A model generated the notes under the pieces. It did not search any database. It saw only the letters and a program-made list of their open reading frames with translations, and was not told the origin of the DNA. The position numbers and the translations under genes were made by a program. A DNA stretch of 64,000 nucleotides from Bryum argenteum (taxonomy: Eukaryota > Streptophyta > Bryopsida > Bryales > Bryaceae): contig CM073329.1 in NCBI GenBank assembly GCA_037043015.1, forward strand, positions 9,750,648 through 9,814,647. Direction: 5' to 3'. Each line of letters opens with the position of its first letter. Position 1 is the stretch's first letter. Shown one piece after another: positions 1 to 12,667 of the stretch.

Positions 1-740
1 GAATTTAAAGAATCGATAGCCGATCGACAAACGCTGCTAGCCACATTGTAAAAAAGCTCGACTGACAGTAGATCAAGGTTCTCCTTAGCCAGACAGCAAA
101 TCAACAAGGTAGCCAACATGCAATCGTCATTCAAAACTAAAAGCAACCGATATTTTGCTTACTTTACTTTTGCTTACGGAGCACACTTGAAATTTCTGGA
201 TCGCGTCTGCAGTTTTTGCCGCAGTGTCGGGTTTAGGGTTTCCGTTTCCGAAGCACACCTGCACTATTATCTCGAACCGGGAGTACCAGCGGCATCGATA
301 CCCTAATATCTCCAATAGTAACGCACCAGCAATGAAACATCACCAGCTTCACCACCGGAAGACAACTGCAGCCTCGAGAAACCTGATCGTAGTTGAAAGC
401 GAGAAGAAGCCTCGAGAAAGCAGATCGTAGTTGAAAGCGAGAAGAAGCGAAAGTGAGAAGAACACCGCTTGCTGCTGCTTGTGATAGCTCCGAAACTGCA
501 CGTTCACCTGCAACAACCTACGTTTAATCATGCCCTGTCATAGGAAAAGAAAATGTAAGTCCTCGCAGGTAGTCATGTACGCTACTAAAATTTTGTCTTT
601 CTTTGAACACTTTTCAATCTTATTATATTAGTCTAATTTTCTGAATTTTTGAGTTGTTATTCCTCTTTGCATTTCCTTTTCATTGCATTACTTTTATTGT
701 TTGTTGTTTCTTATTTGAAAATAGAGAGCTCTAATGTCTA
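1..740. other. No gene recognised
   Basis: Short open frames occur on both strands but none has a recognisable domain or a convincing splice context. A near-duplicate of about 30 bp (CTCGAGAAA...GAAAGCGAGAAGAAG) lies at about 372-450. It is treated as intergenic or as part of an unrecognised transcript leader. Confidence 0.4.
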
Positions 741-2339
741 AATGAATCTTGATTTTGGTGATGATATGGAAGTAGAGACGCCAGTTGAAAGTTTGAAAAT
801 GTTACACAATGAGAAAGTTAATAAAGGTAAAAAGAAAAAGACAACCAATGAACAAATCTGACTACTTATACACTAACCCAGAGGTCGTAGGATTTAAGTT
901 TTGGATGGGATTTCATATTATAGAATCTTTAGTCAAGGAGGAAGGTATTGAAGAGCTACTGTAGAAGGAGCCCATCAAGGACATGGTAACTAGAGGTTTC
1001 TTGGAGAAAGAGGCCAAAGAAGCAATTAAAGCAAAGATGGTCTTTCCAAGAATCCCTCAATCTTTGTATCCGAACACATGGAATGGGGTGAAGGGCCACA
1101 TTACAATGCCACCCAAATTCCCCAAGACATCACTATCAACAAAACTACTGGTTTGGCATTGGACTTTCATATTGCTATTCATTTAGAACAACCTAAAACC
1201 CTTTTGTTGCATGATGATGCGAAGCAATTGGTAATATCTAGATTGAATTTCATGAACATTGCATTGAGAGAGAATTTAATAGATCTTATTAATATTGTTT
1301 GCTTAAGTGTTAAACAAGATGAAAGAAAATGATTATGAGTCAATATTATTAAGCTTTACTTGTTAAAGCCGGAAATTGATGCTCTTGCTTTGTTGAACGG
1401 TTTAAGGCCTTGGATTCTTGTTATTGATGATGATCCAACCATTGGAAAAATTTATAAGAGTTTTCATAATATCTCCACCAATACTAACCTAAGTGTAAAA
1501 ATTAAGAGTGGCGCTTTAAAGGGAAATGCAGCATCACAAATCTACAAAGAGGTGCTATGGAGTAATTTCAAAAGAGTCCAAGCGTTGGAGATCATGGGAG
1601 TCCAAAGGGCAAAGAGGAGAGCTTTGCCTTTTTGGTGGCAACTACACCAACTCAAGCTAAGTAGATAGAGGAGGCCGAAATGACACTTGGAAGTGAGATT
1701 GTAGAAGCGAAGAAAGCCATAAGAGGAGAAAGGATGACGGAAGAGGTCGAGGCAAAGAACGATGTCTTGACTCTTATCCTTCCACACCTTCCAATCCTCA
1801 TGAAGGTTAATGACACAACCAATGCAAAAAATTATGGGTGTTAGAAATATCACTTCCATTTGGTTTCACAAAGAGGATGAAACAAGACACAATGAAAGTG
1901 CCAATGTGACTTGTTCCAATCCCATTGTCTATAAACAATTTGTGAGAAAACCCATCAAATTTGAGAGTTTTTTTTGTAGAATTTGCACCCCGTAGAAAAG
2001 AGTTTAAAAGGAGTGGAGCCTCATATTCTCGAGCAAATGAAAAAATATGGGTTTGAAGATGTAAATGAGGCTATGGTGAATACCATTGAGACTTGCAAGA
2101 TGATGGAGAATAAAACATTATCAAAGCACGAAATCAAGAGCCTAGTAGAGGAAGTGGTGGAGGAGAGCAAGAAAAAATTGAAGAAAGAGACCTTGGAGTT
2201 GATAGAGGAGAAGAATAAAATTCTTAGATGGGAGATGAAGTCTATTCATGACATTCTCATGAATGCTCTAAAAGGGGTCCAATGCATTATGGGCCCCAAC
2301 TCCCTCCATTTGATTGATAAATCAAAAAATGTAGATTGA
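741..2339 (+). pseudogene. Degenerate coding relic, unknown family
   Basis: Plus-strand translation gives long protein-like segments interrupted by frameshifts and stops. The pieces lie at about 763-860, 880-1180, 1078-1332, 1360-1668 and 1983-2339. The last piece, of up to 118 residues, is rich in Lys and Glu with heptad-like spacing (EEVVEESKKKLKKETLELIE) and would form a coiled coil. The fragments run in the same direction with similar AT-rich codon use, which suggests one decayed gene or transposon ORF rather than several genes. No catalytic motif was seen and the family is not recognised. The reading that these pieces belong together is inference. Confidence 0.35.
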
Positions 2340-2957
2340 CAAAAAATCAAAGGGGATTTCATTTAACTTTTGTAGAATCAAGTAGTAGTAATTGAATCAC
2401 TAATAGTATCACATCAAGTGCCAGAGCATTTACATACATCCCTTCTATGAAGATCCTAAAAACCAAACTCAAAACACCAAAATAACTTATAAAACATACA
2501 TTTAGAGAAATAAATACAATTGCTATACACCACACGCCATGTCTATAATACTACACAACAAAAAAATAGAAAATGGAGAATCACTACCACTTGACGTACA
2601 ACCACCATAAATCCAAGTACTCAATAATAAAATTAGATTAATAATTTTAATAATTTTAATTGTAAAAAAATAATAATAAAAAAAAAAAACGCCTTTATTT
2701 ATAATAGTAACCTTGTTACAATATAGGGGCGTAGGTTGCTAGAATTTCCTACCCTACTAGCTCGATAGCGCCGGATTCTAACAATACTCAAACGAGATCA
2801 ATGGAAATTGAACCGGGACCACCACTACAATACAACCATGTCTCCTCCAAACAACCTGGTAATACTATGTCAACAATGTGACCACCAATGACACCGACCT
2901 TCTCTTCTATACATCAAAAATTCACCCCAAACAACGACTATATAGTTTATTCATTTT
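2340..2957. other. AT-rich spacer, no gene seen
   Basis: The stretch is AT-rich with short A-runs near 2665-2690 and no supported coding frame. Confidence 0.4.
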
Positions 2958-2959
2958 TT

Positions 2960-3135
2960 GGTTTTTGGTTATACAGTGTCCACTCTGAGAGGGGTTAGTA
3001 GTCCTATACCAATGTTGATATGTCATGTGGGTATATCACCAAGGGTAGGTCGAACGGACACTATATTCACGCCAACCCATGGGGCCGATGTTTTTCTTTC
3101 TTTCTTTCATTTGGGTTTAAAGGAAAGAAGAATCA
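2960..3135 (+). repeat. 5'-truncated SINE, 3' domain only
   Basis: This matches the 3' half of the dispersed SINE family described at 26476-26837. It starts at the 'gtccactctgagaggggttagtag' equivalent and carries the diagnostic GAACGGACACTATATTCACG block near 3050-3072, followed by a pyrimidine-rich tail. It is closest to the copy at 54741-54905, which shares the 'catgtgggtatatca' block. The tRNA-like head is absent. Confidence 0.6.
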
Positions 3136-3556
3136 AATCAAAATGCACGTTCAACACCCAAAAATATTGGCATGTAAAGTGCCTCATATTTCTGTAGCAT
3201 GTGTCACGTGCCATACATTGAATTGAAGCCATCAAAAAATTCTCCCTACTCATTTATTTATCAATATAACAAATTTCTCCTTCCGTTATCTATTGACTCT
3301 ATTTAAAAAATTAAAAAAAAAAAAACAATAAGGTATCTCTTATGCCCATGACTGCCATAAATAATTTTTAGAGAAAAACATAATTCTTCTTGTGAAATGT
3401 GCTCTCTTATATCTATTATGCTGACACACATTAAAATTGTTGTTCATCACATGACATAAATATTTTATTTTCATTATTAAAGAGAAAATAATATTTGGAT
3501 GGAGTATTATGATTGTATTTATAAACAATATACTTATAAAACAAAATCTCACCATT

Positions 3557-4575
3557 TTATATTGCTTTAGGTAGATGGATTTTATGAAAGCAACCCCTGG
3601 CGTAACATTGTGATACTAACCCACAAGGTCCACAAAAACTACTAGTCATTTTTTTGCAAACAAAGCATACGCTTCTCAATGTGCTTTTTGATGAACAATG
3701 TACATGTGCAATGTTTTCGTCAACATTGAAGCCAATTTTTTCCATCCTACAAAGATGGTCAAAGCTTTGCACATCTCTCTCACAAATTAAAGATGTCCAT
3801 ATGCATCATCAGGTCACCCTATAACTTTGAAAATTTCTTTGTGAATTATCTAAAGATTTGTGATAGTTGTCTCTAATAGGAAAACGAAAAGTCAATACCA
3901 CTATTTGTGACTCCAGACTTGATTACTATACTTCCCTCTCAAATCATTTGATGTTCGCTACATCTACACCTCGCATCATTGTGGTAAATTTTAGATGAAT
4001 TCGTGACAATTTCACCATTTTTTTGACTTTCCCATTGCGGTGTGGCACCTCACAAATTACACATGGAAAAGCCATTGGTCTCGAAAGAGTAAATAATAAA
4101 CACATTGCTTTCTTGTCACGCACTCACGCCACATAACCGCCCAAATTTTTCTATTCTCATGCATTCTCCGTTCTAATGTCCACTGTGGTTGTTTTTTGAA
4201 CATAGTAGTTTATTTCATCATTTTAGGTAAACCAATCTTATTTCTAACCGTTCTTGTCGCATAGATATTTTCTCCAAAAGTTGCTCAAATAAGTCCATGC
4301 TTGTAAAAACATTGTCTATAACGACAACATGACTCTTTTCCTCAAGGCCAACAACTATTGATTGCACAATCATGTGCCCTTGATTTGTCCCTTCAATATC
4401 TTCACCATCTATGTAAGTTAAAGACGCTTCGGCATAAATCTCAAACTCAAACACAAACGTGGACACGGAGTTCGCCAAACACCAAATTTTTAATTCCCAT
4501 TTCTTGGGTTTATTCGGCATATATTGCTGAAGTGGGCAATATTTGCCTTTACAGCGCACCAACATTTCGTTGACT
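3557..4575 (-). pseudogene. piggyBac-type transposase relic (DDE_Tnp_1_7 plus C-terminal Cys-rich domain)
   Basis: On the minus strand, the 115-codon frame at 4218-4565 reads like the core of a piggyBac transposase. It has KGKYCPLQQYMPNKPKKW, then KIWCLAN, a gap, then VVVIDNVFTSMDLFEQLLEK. The conserved elements are the QYMP.KP.KWG-type segment and the Asp of the 'DN.FTS' motif. The residue usually occupied by the first catalytic Asp, just before EML(V)R, reads Asn. Downstream on the same strand, 3557-3772 contains CFVCKK...CGPC...CYARGCFHKIH, which resembles the C-terminal Cys-His zinc domain of the family. The intervening 450 bp are broken by stops and shifts. It is therefore a non-functional relic of roughly the C-terminal half. 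No TTAA-type terminus was identified next to it. Confidence 0.72.
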
Positions 4576-5650
4576 AAACCCTATTGTTCGATGATATTAA
4601 AATAAAATAGGGTTCAATAACATAATGTGATGTGTTATCATGTTACCAAAAACATTACTTCTAATATATATTATGAAAAAAAAAAAAAAAAAAAAAACTT
4701 CAAACATACATATACAAGGAAATTATTCATCATTGAATTCAAAATAATAGAATGTAATGTGTAGAATTGTGTTATGAAAATAATTATTTTTAGTATATGA
4801 TTAATATATTCTTCATTTATAAGAATATAAAGGTTAAACTTGATTGAATTTTTTCTTGCGAGACCCTTTGGAACTTATTTTGGGTTTTAATCATGTTTAG
4901 TAATTAACCAAGTATAAACACCAACGACAAAATTATTGGCAGTGAAGGTGCATAATACAAATAGAACGAACCTGACAACGTGTTGTTTTGTTGATGTTTG
5001 AAAATTTATCGAGTGTAACTTGTTGTTTCCTTGCTAGTCTACATTTGTCTAAAAGATTGCAGATTTTGCACGTCAAATTGCAATCTTAACAAGTTTAGCC
5101 CGATCGACGTAGTTGGTCGCATGTTCCTTCTTTTATGCTTACTGTTGCAGACAACAACTTAAGACACATTAATTAAGCTATGATCAATAATATGCTTGAG
5201 AAAGCACCTAACAGTACTTCGCCATGAACCCAGAAACATAATCCGAACACCACAGAATGGGTACACAACTGCGTACGTTGCTCCCCCTCGGCTGTTAGTG
5301 CTAACTCTCTTGCGTCACACTCTACTTGCGATGTAATAGTTCAGACTCCACACATTTATATTTTCATCCAAGCAACGTATGCATAGAAAAGAAGGAATTC
5401 ACTACCACGAGACGGCTATCTCCATGTAATGTTCAAATCAAAATGACTGAATAGGAAACGAAATTGAAACTTTCAAAAATTACTACTTGAATTTGTTTAA
5501 CAATCAAAATGGACATGAGGTGGTTTAGGAATCTTAAATGTGTCACTTCACCTTGTTCAGGAGATTCTCCGCTCCTCATTCCTATACTTCATTGTTCCCT
5601 GGACACTTCTCATGTTTTCGCTTGTAAAACTGTGAGTAGAGCAGCAGATT
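4576..5650. other. Spacer with A22 tract
   Basis: No supported gene is present. A run of 22 A lies at 4676-4697. The rest is AT-rich with no recognised element. Confidence 0.4.
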
Positions 5651-5660
5651 GACGTCCTTC

Positions 5661-6294
5661 TTATGCTGACAATCTCTCCATCATTTTCATGACAAAAGGG
5701 TTAGATGCGATATTTGCATGTGATATTGCGATTTTTGCTCCTCCTGTATCGAGAGTATCTTCATGGCCTCTGCTATCGATTGTATTCCTGCGACTTTGCG
5801 TGAGCAGTGCCACTTCAGATGGAATTGTTAGTAGACTACCATTGCCATGCATGATATTGTCGTCAATTTTCTTTTTCTTTGATTGCCCTATATACCATTT
5901 ATCTCTAGCCATCTCAAAGTTGATCTTCTCTAGATCAGAAGATCTTCTTAACTTTCTCCTTAACCTCTCCCGAACTCCCACCTCTCCAGAATCCACATGG
6001 GCTTGTTCGTCCAAAGTTGACCTCACTAGCATTAGCTTTACTGCTGTTTTGTGACTTCTTTTGAGTTTTTGGATTTTCTAACTCCTTCTTCAACGAATGC
6101 CATGTACAATCCGATATATTATTTCGTTTTCGCTCATTGCTTCTTATTTTCTTCCACAATTCAGTACGCCTCAGTGAGACCCCTCGTGCTATTACTGCCT
6201 TCACTGCCTCAAACTTCACGGGATTGCTATATTCCCACCTGTGTTGTATCCAATCTGTAATTTCTTCTAACGCAGCACGTGGTTGTCTATTCAT
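5661..6294 (-). CDS. Hypothetical minus-strand ORF pair (unknown, possibly exon or broken gene)
   Basis: Two overlapping minus-strand frames lie here: 119 codons at 5935-6294 and 123 codons at 5661-6032. The first is basic and Trp-rich at its start (DWIQHRWEYSNPVKFEAVKA) and then Lys/Ser-rich. The second is charged (RERLRRKLRRSSDLEKINFE). The change of frame in the overlap, at 5935-6032, could be a frameshift in one gene or a missed splice. No family is recognised. Similar charged minus-strand fragments at 7492-7896, 8185-8628 and 9094-9321 may belong to the same transcript. Coding status is uncertain. Confidence 0.3.
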
Positions 6295-7491
6295 GAAACC
6301 TATGGCTGGGTAGCATCACCTCTTTCCTCCAATCGCTCACACCAACACCTTAGGGTGTTTTGGAGTATTCGTCCGCCAACAAATGGTTTCTTTTTAGTCC
6401 TCCACAGCGACGTCGCTCTCCTTCTCTTTCTCGGGCCACCTTTGCGTGCCTCCTCTCCCTACTCTTCTAGGCTTCAGTCTGGCAGTCTAAGTCTTCTATC
6501 ACCACTCTAGTTGCATTCACTTCCACTTCTTCCGGTTTCTCCCCATCATCTCTGTAGTTAGACTCACTTTCATCACTACTACATGTGTCATTGTTGGTGT
6601 TGTAGAAATTGTATGTTTGTCGCTCTTGTAGACGGTCCGTATTCGAACCTCTCACTGGAACTGCATCATATCGATCACTACCTCGCTCTACTTCCTACAA
6701 TCACAACTGATCACAATTTATGTTGTTGCCTCTATACTATGTCCATATTCACAAACCATTCCCCTTCAGAAAAAATATTCTGCAGTCACGATTCAATAGC
6801 CAAGGAATTTGCTAGAGAGCATATTAATAGAATCAGAATTCACAGCATAAATACTTATATTAATCTTTAACTTCATGTTTGTACAACATGTACTAACTTT
6901 GGACTTATAGTGATTATTGTTTGTAAGCCCTGTTGTCATCGATGGACAATTGGACTGCTTGAAGTCCCGCACGCACAACTTCGTTGTTGTTGTTCATAGT
7001 GTATGTGGCGACTTGGAGTGGAATGACGTCTCTCTTCCTGTTAGTCGTATTGTTCTTTTGTTGTAGTGCGTTGGCGATCCAATGTGCACCTTTTACGGGC
7101 AATGGATGAGTCGTTGTCATACACAATACTCTTGATTGTGAATTGTTGCCTCGACACTACCTTACCTTTTTTCTACATATTTTCAGCTGGTGTTCAGGCT
7201 CGTATGGTTGGAAGTATACACCTTGAGATTCCTACCATACCACAAAACATTCCAATAACCATACCTACTTCTTGAATCTTACGTATATTGCGTGTTTAAT
7301 AAACCAATTTAACAAAGCTATATTCCATATCGCACACCTAAGTCCATTGTACTTTAGCTCAACTTTATCTGACAATGCATCAGGTCACATTAACACTGCA
7401 GATTGTAAAGCACCATTATATTGTCTCATACTTATACCCTACAAAAACTTGTACCTTTAATCAAAAGTAGATTAATATGTCAAAGAAGCAC

Positions 7492-7896
7492 TTAGAACAT
7501 ATCCGAATTCAAACACCCACATAATTTGGTCTTGCAAGTATCTAGAGGTGATGATACATTTTGTAGGCCTTGTTGACTATTACTTGTGAGGCTTCTCAAC
7601 TTACTCTGATGTTGAGCTACTTCTTTAGACTCTGGATTATTGTAAACACCATAATCGTCATTTTTGTCTTCATTTTTGGAGACCAAATGGGATTCAGATG
7701 GTGTAAACAGCTGGCTTGTCGTTTGTAATTGTCGAGGCCGCATATGTCTTGGATAAGATCTTGTCTTCAATCCACTTTGGGTGCTAGTGCCACCTCTGAT
7801 CCTGGAGAGTGGTGCGTCTCCATGTTCCCCTTGCAAGGAATCCTGAAGTCTTTTCGTGTCGATTGATGCATCACCTGCAATTGTTGGTACTTTCAG
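7492..7896 (-). CDS. Hypothetical minus-strand exon-like ORF
   Basis: The frame is open from just after a TGA near 7900 to a stop at 7492, about 133 codons. The product is hydrophilic and rich in Ser, Gln and Lys (for example SRIRGGTSTQSGLKTRSYPR) with no predicted membrane segment. A splice-acceptor-like CAATTGCAG precedes the segment near 7878. No domain is recognised. Its neighbours on the same strand have the same hydrophilic character. Confidence 0.25.
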   Translation of the reverse strand: MKVPTIAGDASIDTKRLQDSLQGEHGDAPLSRIRGGTSTQSGLKTRSYPRHMRPRQLQTTSQLFTPSESHLVSKNEDKNDDYGVYNNPESKEVAQHQSKLRSLTSNSQQGLQNVSSPLDTCKTKLCGCLNSDMF

Positions 7897-8184
7897 GCTC
7901 TTTCATAGCTTATTCGGTCGTCCTCTAATCACAGTAGTATCCTTATCTGCAGATGCTACTTCATACTCCGATGTCTCCAATGCCTACTCTACAAAGGTTG
8001 GATTTTTTCTTGTCGACCTACGGGGTGGACCCATTTCTTGCGAAATCCACCAAAACTTAGTGTAGCCTAAACCGCAATGCAATTGAGGACAACATTGTCA
8101 ACAAGCACTTACAATTTGTCATGTAAACTCAAAGACTTCATATTCACCACCTAATACTCAAGGATACAAGAATCAATTACTTAC

Positions 8185-8628
8185 CTTGGAGTTTTTGGTT
8201 CCTGATGAGCTTTCTTCGTTTGTACTGCTTTTTGATCTTTGCCAATTGAGTTCAGTTTCTGTGGACTTCGTAGTCGTGCTCGTATTTGCTGAATACCACC
8301 TATCTTTTAATTCAAGTATTTCCTTGTCAGTAGAGTAGTCTTCGGAGACAAGTTCCTCCTCCAATTTTGATTCTTCTGAATTGCTGAACCCCGTGTCTTT
8401 GCTATCCTCCAATGACGAAGCGTTGATGGTTTCAGACTTCCCCACAGTCTATTGTTCTCTACTACTCGATGTATCTTTCTGATGACTTGATACTCTGTCT
8501 TCTGCAGTTTCATTTGCACTTTCTTCACTTCCAGATGTCCACTGTGAACAAACCGATGGTGTCTAGATCTCTCTAGTGACAGCGCAATTTTTGCTTCAAT
8601 CAACGTCCCTGCATTTTGCACTAAGTAC
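8185..8628 (-). CDS. Candidate internal exon of an unknown minus-strand gene
   Basis: On the minus strand a good acceptor (TTATCTTGCAG before 8628) and a strong donor (CCAAG/GTAAGTAA after 8185) bracket 444 bp. One frame is open from the acceptor (YLVQNAGTLIEAKIALSLER) for just over 100 codons. A second frame, Ser/Glu-rich (NSEESKLEEELVSEDYSTDK), is open to the donor. The two frames overlap, so a frameshift or an internal splice is needed to join them. The strong splice sites argue for a once-transcribed gene. The identity is unknown. Confidence 0.35.
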
Positions 8629-9093
8629 CTGCAAGATAAAAATAATTACCATATGTTAAGCTCCAAACAAAACAGAGCAAGCAAGTAATGCATGGATAAC
8701 AAAATTGAATCTAAGTGAAGCAGCCACTACATTGTGTTCCAATCATTGTACACTCTTGGATTCTACAATACTTGCCAATGCGCGTACAATCACCTTACAA
8801 AAAATATTGTTCCCTTCTCGACTGCAAATTCAAGCGAGATATTAGATGCACATTCCCCCTCGAACAGACTTCTAGATCCGCCCTCGCCGCCAAACACCAG
8901 CATACTGAACGTGCTGAGTATTGAGAGGAGGCATACACACAGTGGAGGGAAATGACAAGAATGACAACTGGATGTACGTATCCCCACATTTATATTCATC
9001 GTGATGCAATGACGCTTTCCATCACCAATGCAAATCCTAGACACGTAATTGCGAGCATCTCAGTGGAATTACCATAGTAAACAGAACTTACAA

Positions 9094-9321
9094 CTAGTTG
9101 TCCACCCCGGATATTTTAAGCAGTATTTTTGCGTTCTCTTGAACTGTCTTGTAGCGTATCAGCGAGCACTCCCGAACCTTCATTGGATTATCGAAAACGT
9201 CCGTCGCGGCATATCCGTCACTTCTAAAAACTTCATTCTCCACTCGCAACGATGTAGAGGTTGCCGCAATTTCACCCACAATCTTCATTGCCTTGATCTC
9301 TGAATGTTTCTGTCGTGACAA
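9094..9321 (-). CDS. Hypothetical minus-strand ORF fragment
   Basis: A 75-codon frame with mixed composition (VFRSDGYAATDVFDNPMKVR) and no recognised domain. It lies upstream, in minus-strand terms, of the other hypothetical fragments and could be a 5' exon of the same gene. The 9400-9500 region upstream is purine-rich on the plus strand and could be a promoter or leader. Confidence that it is translated is low. Confidence 0.2.
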   Translation of the reverse strand: MSRQKHSEIKAMKIVGEIAATSTSLRVENEVFRSDGYAATDVFDNPMKVRECSLIRYKTVQENAKILLKISGVDN

Positions 9322-11361
9322 ACAATAACTTCAGGGGAGTCGCTGAGTATAGGTGGACGCAATTTCCAACAACTGTGGCAAAAAAAGAACGATTCAGGAG
9401 AGCGGAGGAACAAGTGCGGAGGAAGGATTGCAGAGAAACGAGTGCGCTGGAAAGAGGGCGGACAAAAGAAGCCGGATTGTAAACATTTAGGTGGCTGCAC
9501 TCGCAGGTACTTGATGCAAACCTCTTCTTCTCAACTTCTTCTCAACTCACACTTTAACTCACTTGTTCCACTGTAGTCAGATCAACATCTTCTCCTTTAT
9601 CTCCAGGATTCTAAACAATCACACCGAAGATTTGGAAAATCCACAAAAAAAATTTCTTTGCCCGCTTAGATCAAGCCAAATCCGTGTGGCAGTCACTTCA
9701 TTTGTAGCTCTCTCTTTTCTCTCGTAGCTCCTTTGATCAGTCTCTATCTCCACTGCATTCCCCTCTACACATTGAAGTTGTGTCTGTGAGGAAGCCACCG
9801 CATTTGGCAACACTTTTCGATTCCTAGTTTTGGTATGTAATCACTCTCACTCACATGTGTGTATATTTGCAAGCGACCGCAGTGGCAGAGAAGAGCTGCA
9901 CGGAATTCCTTCAGCTTATGACGAGCAAGAGTTTTCCGGAAGATTTCGATTGCGTGTTGATATTGGAGACAGAGTAATTTAAGCTCAAACCATTGAAATG
10001 GTCCATGATGCAGAACCTTAGATTCTGAAATGTGGGGTTTCTATGTTGGTCGCTCAAATCAGTATGAACGTGAAGGTGTAGGCTGGGTTCCTTGGGCTCT
10101 AACAGTGCAACCTCCAGGGTTGGAAACCATGAATTGTTGACCAAATTGATTTAGTGCATGGGCAGACAGGACCTTTCTTTGTATTCTCTCTCTTCTCAAG
10201 GTTAAATATTCGTTGTATGTCATGCATTTGTGACATAATTGTGGTGGTGTTCCTTTTGCATGCTTTGTACTAAAAAGGTTTGTGTGACTTTGTTGTGTTT
10301 TCAATTGTGTACTTTGATCATCAAGCGCTATCTCAAGTCCACATGAAGTCCTCAGCTTTCTCTCGAGTCTTCATCTCCACTGCAGTTCCCTATGCAATTT
10401 GAGGTATTCTTTGCCAATAAGCTACTACATATGCTTTAGTTATCAGAGCCCACGATACTTAACAAGAAGAACTTCATCAGAATCATAGAGTATGATGATA
10501 ACAACACGCCTTGGCAAGGCATACCACATGAAGAGGGCAGTCAGGCAGGGACTTACACATGTGGATGTGAAATATGCCATGGATTTTGGACCCGGCCAAT
10601 TCTTACAGTGGAAACACACCACCGCAAGTATGGACGAGACTCTACACTACATGAACCTCTTCTGATAAGATTCACACCTATGTGTTATGATACTTAGAAC
10701 ATCTTCACTGCTTATTCATGCTTTATTCATTTACTATATCACCTTGCTTATACACAAGTTTAATATCTTGCAGAGAGACCCAAACGACCAGGGACAACAA
10801 AGAGAGGAGTACCTAGATTTTCAAAATGGTGGTAGTCGAGAAGTGAGTTTCGAAGAAGCCGGGAAGGATGTCTATCTAGATGCAGAAGATTACGAGGAAT
10901 TTCAAAGAGAGCAACAAAACACTAACATCAACTTTGAAAAAATGGCTGAAGCTATTTTGCAAGGGTGGACAAAATTCACCGATGCTTCGTGGAGAAGGAG
11001 GATGAAGTTTTAGATTTTGAGGACTTGTCCTCCGAAGAAGAAGATCAGACGAAACACCACTACTTGAGAATGTACTCCAGGAAGCTGTTCAGCCATTATT
11101 TGCGGGGTCACGAATAATCAGGTTACAATTCAATGTCATACTCATGTCTTTGTATACCTTATTGCTGTCAGCCACCAATCCCACCATTGCTTGGACAAGA
11201 TTCTTACATTTCTGAAGTATGATGTTCTACATGCGGACAATAATTGTCCAAAGCCCTCATGTGAGATGAAAAGACTTATTTTTAAACTAGGCTTGTCCCA
11301 TGAGACTATACATTGCTGTGACTCTGGGGAAATCCTTTACTGGAAAAATAATGCTGACTTA

Positions 11362-12667
11362 GGGCCGGTTTACACTACGGTGGAGAAGTCCACATGTCAA
11401 GAAAAAAGGGCGTTTTTCCATTGTGATATGCCGAAAATGCCACTCCTGACCGGTGGGTGTTTACACTTGGTGAAGAATGCAAAGGTGGTCAACTTTTGTC
11501 GTAAATGAAAAAATGACATGGCGGCTTAGATGGCGGTACTTTATGCACAATGGCTTCTCCGGAACAGTGATTTCTTGTCCGGCCTCATGAAGCCGGACAA
11601 GAAATATCTGGTCCGGAGAAGCCCAATTCAATTAGATAATGATACATATTTATGCTATATATGGCACTAAGCCCTTCTTTCTCTGCTCCAACCTGCATAT
11701 CGGATGTCCAAAATAGCAGACCCTTGTGCTGGCTTCCTCATTTTTAGTTTCACTTCTTGTGGTACTGCAAGTAAAGTTGACTTTAATTTTTATTAAATAC
11801 CCTTCAAGTGGGTGTAAATAGTAGTGTAAATCAGTTTCAATCTTATTTTACCTTTGAAGGTCGTGTAGAACTGCAGGGTAAACGATATGATATCATTAAG
11901 CTTAAAAGTGCATTTTTTTTGCAGTCACTAGTGGTGAACGATACATTTTGATGATAATTTTATATTTTGAGAAGTAGTACTTCAAAATTATGTGTACTAA
12001 AAACAGTTGTTATTTCATCGCACAGTTTAGTAAATAATTAGATTTGAAGTATAATGAAATTAAAGTTGTATTTGATATTTATTTTTTGAACAATATTATT
12101 TTCTAATTTTTGAAGATTATATTGGTACAAGCTTCATTTCCACCAGCCAAGGAAACATGCAATTATTTCATAAATGAGCCAATTTTGACAATACATTTCG
12201 AGATACCCATAAAAAAATTCCATAAGATTGAACACCATAGAATGTTCATTTTAGTTCTAAAAGTGAAAATCTACAAAGATACTTATCATTCTACTGCACA
12301 ATGTGATCCATAAGCATATTGATTCGAGGTTTAATGAAATTACCATGTATATAGATTGTAATTCTTCATGAACAAATTTTTGTTGAATTTTTTTGATACA
12401 ATGTCCCTGTAGGAAATATGGTTTTCTTTATCATAAGTAGTGTCACCATATGGTGAACTTCTCTTCACCGATGGACTTCTCCGGTGAACACCACCACTAA
12501 GCTTCTCCTCTAGGTGTTTAGACTACAACTGGTCAAGACTCCTTAAGATATTTATTATTGCTAATAATTCTTCTCCGGCACATCCACCATTTGCCTCATA
12601 TAACCATGTCTTGGCCAAGCATTCTTCACTGACCGGAGGCCTTCTCCACCGTAGTGTAAACCGGCCC
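11362..12667. mobile_element. PIF/Harbinger-type non-autonomous element, 1306 bp, TTA target duplication
   Basis: The ends are perfect 27-bp inverted repeats at 11362-11388 and 12641-12667, beginning GGGCCGGTTTACACTACGG. They are flanked by direct TTA at 11359-11361 and 12668-12670. A GGGCC/GGCC start with a TTA or TAA duplication is typical of PIF/Harbinger and Tourist-like elements. Subterminal inverted motifs (TGACCGG..., TTCTCC.CC) extend inward. No transposase frame is visible, so it is non-autonomous. It inserted in a Leu codon of the Tnp2 relic, so it is younger than that transposon. Confidence 0.85.
11553..11622. repeat. Internal 31-bp inverted repeat (hairpin)
   Basis: The arms 11553-11583 and 11592-11622 are inverse complements at 28 of 31 positions around an 8-base loop. 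They lie inside the Harbinger-type element. The arms start GCTTCTCCGGA and end TTTCTTGTCCGGC. Confidence 0.8.
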
